DNA of 64,000 bases from Melastoma dodecandrum. Taxonomy: Eukaryota > Streptophyta > Magnoliopsida > Myrtales > Melastomataceae. The DNA is taken from contig JARUPY010000108.1 in assembly GCA_029817715.1 (NCBI GenBank), forward strand, positions 40,154-104,153, in the 5' to 3' direction. Below, piece after piece: positions 22,201-32,562 of this stretch (the stretch's first letter is position 1; every line of letters starts with the position of its first letter). The translations under genes were made by a program, and so were the position numbers. Below the pieces are notes generated by a model. It saw only the letters and a list, made by a program, of their open reading frames with translations. It did not search any database and was not told the DNA's origin.

Positions 22201-22780
22201 GAAGTTAAACGGATCTCTTATCTAAGGTTGTGGACTTAGGCTTTAAAGGGATAAAGATTGTGAACTTAGGCTTTGGTTTGAGAGCAGAGGTTTTAAAGTA
22301 AAAACTTCTCGGCGAGACATTATGAGTGGCACAAATGGGGTGATGAAGGTGATGAAGTTTCATCTCCTCAGTAGCCCTATTTTTTGTCCAAGAATTAAAT
22401 AGAGTAATTAATTTAAAAGATTTGGGAAATCTCAACAGTTTGATTGACTGTACGTGATTCTCGGAATCTTAACAGCCTTATTGACTGATACACAGTCTGA
22501 CTCAGGTCGGTCTTATCTTCTCGTGAACCATTGAGGCTTTGAAAAGGCAAGACTATTGACATAGTGTAGTATACTTCAAGACTTGTTGAAAGAAATAACG
22601 AGCGGATCAATTTCATAATGAATGAAAAATTTGAAATATCATCAGTAATGCACACTAGTCTTTGTGTTTTCCCAACATCAGCAAGATCGATGACCTGATA
22701 TCATTCTTCGACTTAGAGGCTGATTAAATAACAAGGCAGTAGGGAGCTTTTGCTCCATTGATGCTCTGTCGATCTTTTCT
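19230..22780. other. Intergenic, no gene recognised
   Basis: Upstream region of the bZIP gene followed by about 3 kb of mixed-composition DNA. It includes a 15-bp direct repeat (TCTTTTACATACGTG, about 20048-20077). 21540-21690, with ACACGA-type motifs, resembles LTR-retrotransposon debris. No reading frame stands out. Confidence 0.45.
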
Positions 22781-22784
22781 TACT

Positions 22785-25700
22785 CAATAAGCTTGGACAG
22801 CTGCGATCCCACTGTCCTTGGTGACAACCTTCGACTGCATAGCCTCAAGTTCACGCTTCTTCGATTCTAGTTGTGCTTTCAGTTCAGAAAATTGCTTCAC
22901 AATGCAAACTTGCAATTTGGCGAGCTTCTGTAAGTTCAGCCTTATTTCCCGATGACTCTTTGGGCATCTGCATAAACTTTTCCCAGATCTCATTGGCCAA
23001 GAGTGCGTCGGAGTACTCTTCTCATGAACTTAGTAGGATCTGAGGGGAATGCAAATACCTCGAAGTAGCACAGAGGCTGAGGGAGTCCGTTCGATAATCC
23101 TTGCAATATCCCGTAGTCGATTCAAAGATACTCTGCACATTTTGTCGAATGAGAGCATCTAATTCTTGCAAAAGGTCATCCTCTTGCAGATCATGATTTG
23201 GGACAGTCGATGATGAGCCTCCAACTGGTTAATCTTGCCCGTACAATGGTTGATGCTCTTCTTCCTGATTTTCAACCACGACATCGTCCACATGATCTCG
23301 TCCTTGAGAGTAGACTTGAACTTCGTCTTGATGTTCTTCAGCATCGACTCGGCAGTCATCTGGTTCGACTCGAGCAACTTCATTTTGTACGTCCAAGATT
23401 TCTGTATCCATCATTGATGGCTCGTATGACTAAGGATGTAAGATTATAAACAAGAGTTAAGATGCATGATCATAAATATCTGATCATTGCATCGACTTTT
23501 GCTAAGGATTTCCAGTTTCTTCTAAGGTCCTTTCGGATGGTAGATCTTGGGCAGTGTTGGTTGGAGGCTCCTCCATAGGATTAGTATGAGTCGACAAAGA
23601 TCCACCAATATTAACCTCCCATGTTTCGATATTCTCTGCCTCGATTGAACTGTCTGAATAGACCTATTCAGAGTGAATACGACGAATACATCGTTTCAAC
23701 TAAAAAGTTAAACATAAAAAATGTCTATCAAAATTACCCTTATGAGATACTGATTTTGAGAAAGATCTTATTCTCCCTGTAGTTGGAGATGTGGAAGCCT
23801 TCTCTTGCATCGGTGCTTGGAGCGGGTTCTCGGTAGGATTTGCAGCATCGATTGACACTGCTACAGACATTGAAGCTAACTTTGGAGTTGTTCTTCCTCT
23901 GGTGGGTTGCAGTCAAAGAAATAGTTAGTGTACGAATAAAGATGTCTAACAAATGATAACATTACCTCTGTATATTCTTTCCCCTTAGTCGCAGCCCCAT
24001 CTCCTGTTGGAGGAAGGTTTTGATTCTGCTGTCGACTGCAATGCTTTTCCTTTCTGCTTCTTCGACAAAGGGGGAACATATGAGATAGTCTGCTCCTTTG
24101 AAGAAACAACTCGAAGCTTGCGCTTGGCCTTAGGCTTTGGGGGTATATAAGGAGGGTCTGAAGTTGACGCAACCTTACCCTTAGGGGACTTACCCTTAGG
24201 ACCAGCTCTGTCGGAAATCGCTGTAGGAGATCCTTTCGGCTTCGACTTAATCGTCTTAGGTCGAGTAGCCAGAAGCTCCTCAATTGAGGCTGCATCAATT
24301 TGGTGATTAGCCTGATGAAGTAAAATAAGTATATATCACGAAAGTGAAAGGCTTACCAGGTAGCAGGGCCTTCTCAGCATTTGAAAGAAGTTCCTCGAGA
24401 AAATCTTCTGGAAGAGTTGAACCTTCTGTTACAAGAGTAGGAAACTTCGACTCTTCCCTAATTTTTCTAAAAGTCTCACTCCATACTTCATCAAAAGTCA
24501 TGGTAGTCCCAGTAGATACGTAGCTAGTTAGAAACTCGAGTTGCCTCGACAGTTCTTTGATCGTTCGAAAAACCTGTAGTTAAGGATCATGTTATGTTAG
24601 AGTGCATAATCTGACATATGAATGGTTTGAATATGACATAAGATTAGTTCAAGAGCCTTATAATTCTTTCATGAGAAAATTGCACGTAGACACGCCTCAA
24701 GAAGTCAATATTGATAGATCGGAAGTGCGGTACGGGAGGACTTTGGACAAATCCGAATTGTCTGGCACAGAGTTGAGGATTATAAACTTCGAAGATGTAT
24801 ACTCTAGCCTCGCAAGCCACTAAGTCCCTTGTTAATAATACTGTATCCCAGTAATCATTTGGTTCTGCCTGGCTTCAAAGTTGATGATATTGGTAGCTGG
24901 TAGGAAATGGATTCCAATTGACATGATCGTGTGATAAGAGTTCCTAGGGATAGCCTGTAGCAGGAAGACTTCCCCAATGCTCATAGCGTAAGTTCTTGAC
25001 TAACTCTTGCCCATAGAAATGGTAAGAACTATCATGAGGGTGAAGTCAAAAGTTGTCACAAAACTGAGGGAAATACAAGTGAATCCAGCCGTATACAATT
25101 CACAGAGGGCCAGTTGCAGGGACACTCGGAAACGTAAAAGGAACATTGATCGATATCAAATTACCCTTGGTTGCATTTGTATTCTTCTCGGTTGCTGCTT
25201 CGAACAAGCCTCGATATATGAGACATAAGAGGAAAGGAGCTAGGGAGACAATTTCTTTCACTTTAATTAAGAAATTAACCAAAGGGCACATCATTTTCGA
25301 AGGTTGTTCCCTCGACCATAGAATATGAACTTCGATAGCCACACTATCAGAAACTCAAATTCAAATTTATCACTCCATTCTTTAGAGTCCACTCTCATAT
25401 GCTCAGCAATAATCTTTGACGAAGACAGATCTAGAAGAGGGAAATCCTGATATGCTTCGACTAATCTAGGGGAAGCTCCTAATGCATAACAACAAGCAAG
25501 GAAGCTAACATCTGACAAGGTAATTGTCAAATGACCTTCTGGTTGAAAGAAACAATTGGTGTTGATATCCCATACAGAAAGCAGGGCAGCTAATGGGCTA
25601 GGATTCCAATGAATTCTTTCAATTGACAACCTAATAATACTTACAATTCCTCGCTGTCGCCATTTCTTCCTACGGACATTCAACCACTTGCGAGCCCACT

Positions 25701-26047
25701 CATCATAACCCATAGATGAACTAACTGTGGGGAAGCATTATAGTTCTCTAACTGGCTCAAACCCTTGGTTTAGGAGGAGGGATCAGTAAAATCTGTCCAA
25801 TGGATGGGTAAACCAACAGAAGGATAGAGGTAATCATACTTCACCTTTTGCTGAACGAAGGCATAAGACCGGAAATATGGACCGACAGTTACTGCTGTTT
25901 TGGCACCTGACTATCGCCCGTTGCTTCGCCGTTCGCCACATCTATCGTCAGACCCAAAGGCCATGATGGATCTTGATGCTCGAAAATGGCCTGTAAACGC
26001 AGATCGTCGCCGCTGAGAAGAGTGGAGTTGATGAAAGTACAAGACAT
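22785..26047 (-). pseudogene. Plant mobile domain (PMD) gene, multi-exon, decayed
   Basis: Reading right to left from an ATG at 26047 (MSCTFINSTLL) the strand gives pieces in the order expected of a PMD (MAIN-like, aminotransferase-like) protein: GPYFRSYAFVQQKVKYDYLYP with LPIHWTDF (about 25795-25900); a core of WNPSPLAALLSVWD, then HLTITLSDVSFLACCYALG (25291-25713); LYFPQFCDNF and FYGQELVKNLRYEHWGSLP (about 24950-25090); and EVYNPQLCARQFGF (about 24730-24800). Further exons add a Lys/Pro-rich basic tail (about 23996-24315), acidic stretches (23229-23414, 23510-23665) and a coiled coil (22784-22993). It has several stops where a tryptophan or arginine is expected (for example TGA after GPL near 25100) plus frameshifts, so it is dead. 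PMD domains also occur inside plant transposons; no transposase is visible here. Confidence 0.75.
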
Positions 26048-27070
26048 GGCGATTCTAGGGTTTTGGGAGATTTCTTGGCTTGAGGGAGAAGTTTGAGGAA
26101 AATGAACTGTACGGTTTCTGAAAAAGGCGGGCAAAACTGAATACCTTAGGATTAAAATGACTTTTAAAGGTTGACACATGTTCGAGAGAGACTAAATGTT
26201 TACGTTGTAAAGCCATTTTGGGCTTCGATGGGGGTAAGCCCATCGTTCTGGGTACTGGTCCAGTCGAAGTTCAATTTAGTCGAAGTTCGATTCAGTCAAA
26301 GTATGATCAAGTCGAACTACGAACAAAATGAAGTTCAGTTAAGACTTGATCGAAGGAAGTTCTGGTCGAAGTTTGTCATTTAATGTAGTAGAATTATGTT
26401 GTATGCAATTAGTTTTAATAAAACATGTGCAAAATATGTCTAGCGGTTATGGTAGCGGTTATGTTAGCAGTTATTGTCAGGATAAGATCAAGTGTTTGTA
26501 TAAATACATGGTTAGTCTCTTGTAATAAACACAATACAATCATTCAAAAACCCCGAAGTGCTGCCTGGTTGTCTTTTTGTAATCTGTTTTTCAGCAATGG
26601 AAGTAAGTGTTCTTATTTACATGTTCTTGTCATTTATGTTATTGTTTATTTGAAAATCTTGGTGACCACTTTTACTTTTACAATCACTATGTTCTTTCCT
26701 GAATATTGCGATGTGTTGTTCTACTTGCAAACACTAAGACTCGGCAAACGATGTGATATGGCTTTGGTACTTCGTAAAACTTGTAGCATATTTTCTAATG
26801 TTATAATTTGATTTTAGTTATGTGGTATGAGTTATATACAATTTATTTTTTTATTGTTTCTATTCGAAATTTATATTTAACTTTGACATGTTTTTATGTC
26901 TCTTCGATGAAAAAATCAATGAGGAGAGTTTTGGACTTGAATATACATGATACTGATGAAGTAGAACAATTAGGAGACAAAAAAAATGAATATGATGAAA
27001 TAGTTGAAGTCGTAGTTGAAACAATGGAATTTAAATCGGTTGTGGCTTGTAAAGTAAGATTAATATATTT
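26048..27070. other. Intergenic; short GTCGAAGTTC-type repeats
   Basis: About 26262-26375 carries several imperfect copies of a GTCGAAGTTC motif. The rest is AT-rich with no gene seen. Confidence 0.5.
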
Positions 27071-27075
27071 AAGGC

Positions 27076-27328
27076 CAAATTATAAAAGTTATCGTAAACT
27101 TTGACATTTCGTTTTATTTATCCTATCATTTGAAAGATATCATCCTATAACTTAATGTAAGGACGTTATTTTAATTATATTCTCCGTCTATCTTGACCAT
27201 TAACGGATTCTCGTGTGGCAATGACTTTGAGGTTATTTGGCGTTTAACACCATTTACAGGAAATATTTTTCAAAAGATATGATAAATCAAATAAAAATAC
27301 TAAAGTTTAGGATAAAATTGATAATTTG
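27076..27328. mobile_element. MITE copy 1, 253 bp with long inverted repeats
   Basis: Begins CAAATTAT and ends ATAATTTG. The first and last ~50 bp (ATCGTAAACTTTGACATTT versus CCTAAACTTTAGTATTT) and more internal blocks are inverted copies of each other. The same family recurs at 28387-28623. Confidence 0.7.
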
Positions 27329-27639
27329 AATGCCTCTGATCAAATCAAAATTCGAAACGATTCCAGAGATACTTTTCTTGATTCGAACCTAAAAAAGATT
27401 TTATGGAAGAAAAAGCAAACCCTCCTGCTAGGATTTGCTAGAGATTCTAGTGAAGCGGGATGAGGCTGCTGAGAAGGACCTATGAAATTCAAGACGAATC
27501 GTAGGAAGAAGGTAGGGCGATGTATTGGGTTGCTACGCCAACCTCTAAGGTTTAGAGGGGGGGGGGGGGGTGGGAGGAGACTGGCCGTGATCGTCTTAAG
27601 AAATATAGGGCTAGAGCAAGGGTGATAGGGGATGTCGCG

Positions 27640-28247
27640 TGCGGCGGGGTTGAGCAGAAGGAAATAATGGTGGGGAGGAGCGAAGGTGAGTCGAGAATAT
27701 ATATTCATCATAAGTTGGTCGGGTCCATATACACCACGCACATACCAATAATTGACCCAAAGATAATCATAGTAGTTGCGTACTTCAACAAGAGGCACGC
27801 CGAGCATTAACCAAAAGATGTCGTATTCGGTTACCCTCCAGGGCATCGTAGACTCGAAGAACGTGTTCAAGGATATATGCATTGGGTTACCCCGATCAAT
27901 ATTTGACGACGCTGTTCTGGAGAAGTCTGTCTTGTAACAATGGGCGAGCAGTTGGGCTAAATGGTGAATATGTTGTGGGGAATTTTGGGTACCTCTCCTC
28001 GTCTGATTGCATGTTTCTTACACACAACAACACTTTAACATGGATACAATACACACGCAATAAGAAGATTGAAAAAGTCCATGGGGTTGCAAGGGAAACG
28101 TTTGCGAGGCTAAAAGGGAGGTTGAGTTGTCTGCAGAAAAGGATTGAGGTTAACTTTCAGGATTTTGTACTAGGAGCATGTTGCATATTGCACATCATAT
28201 GCGAGATGAGAGGCAAGACACTAGACGAGGAGCTGAAATTGAGTTAG
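27640..28247 (+). pseudogene. PIF/Harbinger transposase (ALP1/HARBI1-type) C-terminal remnant
   Basis: The region encodes, in shifting frames, the DDE_Tnp_4 nuclease: THIPIIDPK (about 27736-27760), then SVTLQGIVDSKNVFKDICIG (about 27820-27885), then the C-terminal helical part LTWIQYTRNKKIEKVHGVA, FARLKGRLSCLQKR and LGACCILHIICEMR (28033-28220). Frameshifts and stops separate the pieces, and the N-terminal half is not seen. Harbinger-type transposases and domesticated relatives such as ALP1 share this fold; with broken frames this is a transposon remnant. Confidence 0.88.
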
Positions 28248-28386
28248 TAGACGTTGAGATCATTCTTGAGGTAGCTTTAAGTTCGGCTAGCTTGATTAAG
28301 CTAGGAATTTAATTTCCTATAACATGTTAATCATGATCTAGAATTATTTTCTTATAATGATTTTCACATTTTTTTTTGCTTCGATT

Positions 28387-28623
28387 AAATTATCAAATTT
28401 ATCATAAACTTTAGCATTTTTTGATCTATTACGCCGTTTGAAAAATATTCCTCGTAAACAGCGTTAAATGCCAAATAACCTTCACGTCGGACTCCGTTAG
28501 TGGCTAGGATAGATGAATGATATAATGGGAATAATGTCCCAACTTTAGGTTATTAGAACATATTTTTCGAACAATGATAAATCCAGAGAAAATATCAAAA
28601 TTTGCGATAAACTTAATAATTTG
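28387..28623. mobile_element. MITE copy 2, same family as 27076-27328
   Basis: About 237 bp, ending ATAATTTG at 28623, with inverted terminal parts (TCATAAACTTTAGCATTTT versus its reverse complement near 28600). Its internal block ACAGCGTTAAATGCCAAATAACC is a close inverse match to 27235-27260 in copy 1. Confidence 0.7.
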
Positions 28624-28629
28624 TCATAT

Positions 28630-29365
28630 ATTTAATTATATTATTTAAAATTACTATTTTTTAGTAATATAGTTTTGCTATTCTTTTAGTTGAGGTTTAA
28701 TTTCTTATTAATAACAGATTATTATTTAAATAAGCAGAGTAACCTATTTAATATGTTTAATAATTGCGTCAAGTTTTGGTTTCTAATTTTGGACACAAAC
28801 AAAATAAACGGTGCAAAGACAAATTTTAAAACACAAACACACAAATACGAATAACACACGAAATACGTATCTCGAGCGATTGGTGGTGAGGGAATCATTC
28901 GTATGAATGGACAGCCTTTTTTGCCCCCTTTAAAAAAAATCACCTACACAAACGTGGGTTAGTATCATGAAAGGCGCAGGCTGTGTGTGTATGTTTGTGT
29001 TGGACAAACCCCAACATCGGATCCAGACCACCAGCGACGCCATGTTTTCATGTTGGTTCAATGCAAAACATCCCCCTCCCCCCCTCCCCCCCCAAAAAAA
29101 AAAAAAAAAAACAACGGAGGAAGTAAACATTTAATGAAGTCAGACAGATGTAAAATAAAACTTGTATTTTTAATTGAGTAATGTAAAGCAAAGGGTAAGG
29201 AAGGAGGATACCCTTTTCCTCACTTTTCCCTACCAAAGCAAACCACAATTTGCATTCTATTCCAGTTTCTAAAAATTCTCCCTCGGACTTCACTTCATAA
29301 AATCCTAAAGTTAAGACTTCAAAAGCACTTCCCCCTCACCACCCAGATCAGATCTCCACCGCCCG
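28630..29365. other. Upstream region of the RLP44-like gene
   Basis: AT-rich DNA with C and A homopolymer runs at 29070-29111. The last ~150 bp is pyrimidine-rich and probably holds the leader of the gene at 29366. No clear TATA box was found. Confidence 0.45.
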
Positions 29366-30196
29366 ATGACCTCCCTCCCCGCCGCATCTCTTCTGATGGT
29401 TACATACTCCCTCCTCGCCATGGCGGCGGTGGCAGCGGACGACGACCAAGTATGTTTGACCCACCTGTACCAGTCCCTCCAGGACCCGCTGAACCACCTC
29501 ACCAATTGGACCCCCTCGACCTTCGCCTCCCCCTGCACCGGCTTCACCTCCCACCTCTACGGAGCCACCTGCAACAACGGCAGAGTCTACAAGCTCTCCC
29601 TCTCCAACCTCTCCCTTCGCGGCACCATCCCCCCTAACCTCTCCCTCTGCACCTCCCTCCAGTCCCTCGACCTCTCCTCCAACCGCCTCTCCGGCCCAAT
29701 CCCCCCTGAGCTTCACTCCCTCCTCAACCTCGCCCTCCTCAACCTCTCCTCCAACCTCCTCTCCGGCCCCATTCCCCCTGACCTCGCCCTCTGTGCTTAC
29801 CTCAACTTCATCGACCTCCACTCCAACCTCCTCACCGGGACCATCCCCCCTCAGCTCGGCCTCCTCTCCCGCCTCTCCTTCTTCGACGTTTCTTACAACC
29901 GCCTCGAGGGCGAGATCCCCTCTTCCCTCGGGAACCGGTCCGGGCTGGCCGTGAGGTTCAATGCCTCATCCTTCGTGGGCAACAAGGGTCTGTACGGCTA
30001 CCCTCTGGGCGAGGGGAGGGGAGGGGCGGGGGCCACGGGGGGGCTTTCGGTGATGGCGATCGTGGGGATCGGGCTGGGGAGCGGGCTGGCGAGCCTGATC
30101 ATAAGCTTCGCCGGGGTTTGTATCTGGCTGAGGGTGACGGAGCGGAGGATGGCGATGGAGGAAGGTAAGATCGCTCACCTCATGCCAGAGTACTGA
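29366..30196 (+). CDS. RLP44: Receptor-like protein 44 (RLP44)-like, leucine-rich repeats
   Basis: An intact, intronless 276-codon gene. In order: signal peptide (about 1-23, ending AAVAAD); N-terminal cap with [16 protein letters not shown] and the NW motif; four plant-type LRRs (about 75-185; [51 protein letters not shown]); C-terminal cap with [16 protein letters not shown]; one membrane segment (about 228-256, [20 protein letters not shown]); and a short tail ending LMPEY. There is no kinase domain. This matches Arabidopsis RLP44, which sits at the plasma membrane, senses pectin state, and promotes brassinosteroid and phytosulfokine signalling by contacting BAK1/BRI1 and PSKR1. The GlyArg-rich insert before the membrane segment ([12 protein letters not shown]) is a little longer than I recall for the family. 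The gene is much richer in GC than its flanks. Confidence 0.93.
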   Translation: MTSLPAASLLMVTYSLLAMAAVAADDDQVCLTHLYQSLQDPLNHLTNWTPSTFASPCTGFTSHLYGATCNNGRVYKLSLSNLSLRGTIPPNLSLCTSLQSLDLSSNRLSGPIPPELHSLLNLALLNLSSNLLSGPIPPDLALCAYLNFIDLHSNLLTGTIPPQLGLLSRLSFFDVSYNRLEGEIPSSLGNRSGLAVRFNASSFVGNKGLYGYPLGEGRGGAGATGGLSVMAIVGIGLGSGLASLIISFAGVCIWLRVTERRMAMEEGKIAHLMPEY

Positions 30197-30910
30197 GAAA
30201 CCAACATTGTTATAATTTGTGAACAATGGCAATGGGGAAGGCTGCCGAAGTGTTTTGGGGATGGGCATTCCGATCGGGATCCTTCCGGACAACCTCGTCC
30301 CGGGAAGCTTCTTCACTCGCTCAATCATCGAGTGGTGTGATATGTTGCCTTCCTCTTGATGGGATTATTACTATATATATATATATATTTTTTTTTGCTT
30401 TTGTTTCTTTCGGTTCCTCAGATGAGATTAGAGTTTGGGATTATTGTTATTATTACAGGGAAGAAACGGGGGAAGGGAGGAGTTTTGCCAGAGTGGTGAA
30501 TTGGAGAGGATTGGAAGCATAGATATGATTAGAGGAGGGAATTTGTATAATTGTATATTATTATTTTTACTTGAGCCCAGTGTTCCCCCTTCCATTTTTT
30601 ATTATTATTACCAGAGGTAGGTATCCCTGAACTGTTGGGTGATTGTAAAACTAAAGAGGAAGTCGAAGAATTTAAAAAGATGAAGAAGAAGCATACGCCA
30701 ATGCCCGCCCATTGAGTTGGGGTGGGGTAATAACTCTTGTAAAATTAAGATAAATTAGAAGAGATGGGGCATAGGGGGACAGTGCTAAATGAATAGGAGG
30801 GAGGGAGGGAGGGAGGGAGGTATTAAATCGAGGGGTAAAGAAATAAGTAAATGAAAACTGGAAAGAAAGGCCAAGAAAATGAAGCGGCCAACGTCCTCCG
30901 AACTGCACAT
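30197..30910. other. 3' UTR and downstream flank of the RLP44-like gene
   Basis: It contains an AT dinucleotide run (about 30370-30388) and a GGGA repeat at about 30797-30820 that could form a G-quadruplex. No further gene is seen. Confidence 0.5.
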
Positions 30911-31438
30911 CCCGCGTAATGGACTAAATTTTGCTAATTTTTAGTATATTTTACTAACTAAATTATTACGGTTTGTAATTATTAATATTATATTAAATTT
31001 TCGGTAATATACTGTATTAACGTGTACTAGTATAAAAATAGTAACATTTAATATAATATACTAATATTAACAGTAAAAGTTTTATATCAATTAGTACATT
31101 TATAATTACTAACGATATATATATGTACATTGTACTAAATGTTACTGTTACTAATATTAACATTAAAATTTTTATACCGATTAATACATTTGTAATTACT
31201 AACGATGTATATATGTATATTGTAATAATGTTACTGTTTTTATACTAGTATACATTAGTACAATCTACGTATGTACATCGTTAGTAATTACAAATATATT
31301 AAGCCGTATAAAACTTTTACTATTAATATTAGTATACTGTATTAAATGTTATTATTTTTGTACTAGTATATTGTATTAACGAAAATTTAGTATAATATTA
31401 GTAATTATAAATAGTACTAATTTAATTAGTAAAATGTA

Positions 31439-32519
31439 GGCAAAATATCGATTTTTGGCCTCAAGTATTGACAAACTTTTCGATTTTACAAATCGTTTAA
31501 AAATTTTTCAATTTGGCCTTAAATCGATGACACTTTTGTATGAGACCTTATTTGTGACGGACGTTAGATTTTTGACGGAAATGTTGGTGAATTATTTACG
31601 TGGCATTGACATTAATATTTTTTGTCTTACGTGGAATTACCTGGTGGGAGGAATTAACATTAATATTTTCTTCCCTTTCCCTTTCCCTTTACCAGTTGCT
31701 GCCCCTCCTCCTCCTGCCTTCTTCGCTCTCCCCAACCCCTACTTCCAGCCCCACAACCTCCTCGTCACTTCCCGACCCTTCAAGCTCTCCCCCGGCACCT
31801 CCATTTCCTCCTACATCGCCTTCTCCTTCTCCCCCAACGCCACCCACACCCACCTTGCCCTCCTCCTCTTCTCCTCAAAGTTCCTTCCTTTATCCTGCCC
31901 CGGTTCGGGAAACCCCGTCCCTTCGGAGGAGAGGCTCGTCGGGGTCGTGTTCGATGCCCGTGCCAACAATGTCGGGGTCTGCGTCGGGAGTGTCGATCCT
32001 TCCGTGGTTCGGGATCTCGGGTCCGTCGGGTTGGCGATCGGTGGCGGCGAAAAGCTTAGATCTTGGGTTGATTATGATGCTAGTTCCAAGGAGTTGGAGG
32101 TTAGGGTGCAGAAGTCCGGCAGCGAGGACAGGCCTTACGAGCCGGTCCTCGCGCATCCTGTCAATTTTTCGAGGTTATGGGGGGATGGTGCGAATCTTAT
32201 GCTGGGGATCAGTTCGGTCAGTGAGAGCTCGTCCAAGGACGGTGGCAATGTGTTCTCTTGGGAGTATAGGGTGCGAGAGCTTCCTTCCTCGATGCATTCT
32301 ATGCCTGTTGATCCCAGCGCTTGCCACGTAGGCCAATAAGGACGCCATGTAGGCTAAGGTAACGGAGGCTAACTGACACGTCGCGAAAATCTAACGTCCG
32401 TCACAAATAAGGCCTCATACAAAAGTGTCATCGATTTAAGGCCAAATTGAAAAATTTTTAAACGATTTGCAAAATCGAAAAGTTTGCCAATACTTGGGGC
32501 CAAAAATCGATATTTTGCC
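31439..32519 (+). mobile_element. Pack-MULE carrying an L-type lectin gene fragment
   Basis: The ends are long inverted repeats of about 133 bp (31439-31571 and 32387-32519) that start GGCAAAATATCGATTTTTGG and differ at only a few bases. Long terminal inverted repeats like these mark Mutator-like elements. The flanking 9-mers are TAAAATGTA (left) and TTAAATTTA (right); each differs by one base from TAAAATTTA, the empty-site sequence predicted from the other arm of the host foldback element. The interior has no transposase but carries about 630 bp of GC-rich gene-derived sequence coding for lectin (31690-32318). Confidence 0.88.
31690..32339 (+). pseudogene. Captured L-type (legume) lectin-domain fragment
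   Basis: The frame encodes most of a legume-lectin beta-sandwich: SYIAFSFSPNATHTHLALLL, VGVVFDARANNVGVCVGSVD, LRSWVDYDASSKELEVRV, then HPVNFSRLWGDG, LMLGISSVSES and SWEYRVREL. The order is that of plant L-type lectin proteins and lectin receptor kinases. The N-terminus (signal peptide) and any kinase part are missing. The frame is open from an ATG in the left terminal repeat (31527) to TAA at 32339, so a chimeric protein could be made, but its first ~55 residues would be transposon sequence. Confidence 0.8.
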
Positions 32520-32562
32520 TTAAATTTATTAAAAATTACTAAACTTTAGTGTCGCGCGCGGG

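Larger units (their letters stand above)
30911..32562. mobile_element. Foldback element, AT-rich, split by a Pack-MULE
   Basis: The arms begin CCCGCG at both ends, and 30920-31438 is itself nearly a perfect inverted repeat: the left part (for example GTAATTATTAATATTATATTAAA) returns as its reverse complement before 31438, with TAGTATAAAAA-type blocks mirrored across a centre near 31170-31200. The last 43 bp of the right arm (32520-32562) lies beyond the Pack-MULE at 31439-32519, so the latter inserted into this element. I could not find a target duplication for the outer element, so its borders are approximate. Confidence 0.7.

Noticed and set aside
22785..26047. A live plant-mobile-domain gene
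   Set aside because: Several stops and frameshifts within conserved blocks, mostly TGA for Trp, not only small insertions.
29348..29821. 157-codon frame antisense to the RLP44-like gene
   Set aside because: Gly/Glu/Val-rich translation that is the shadow of GC-rich LRR codons on the other strand.
31455..31526. Lectin frame extended upstream to a TTG start
   Set aside because: TTG starts are not usual in plant nuclear genes; the first in-frame ATG is at 31527, and even that lies in the terminal repeat.
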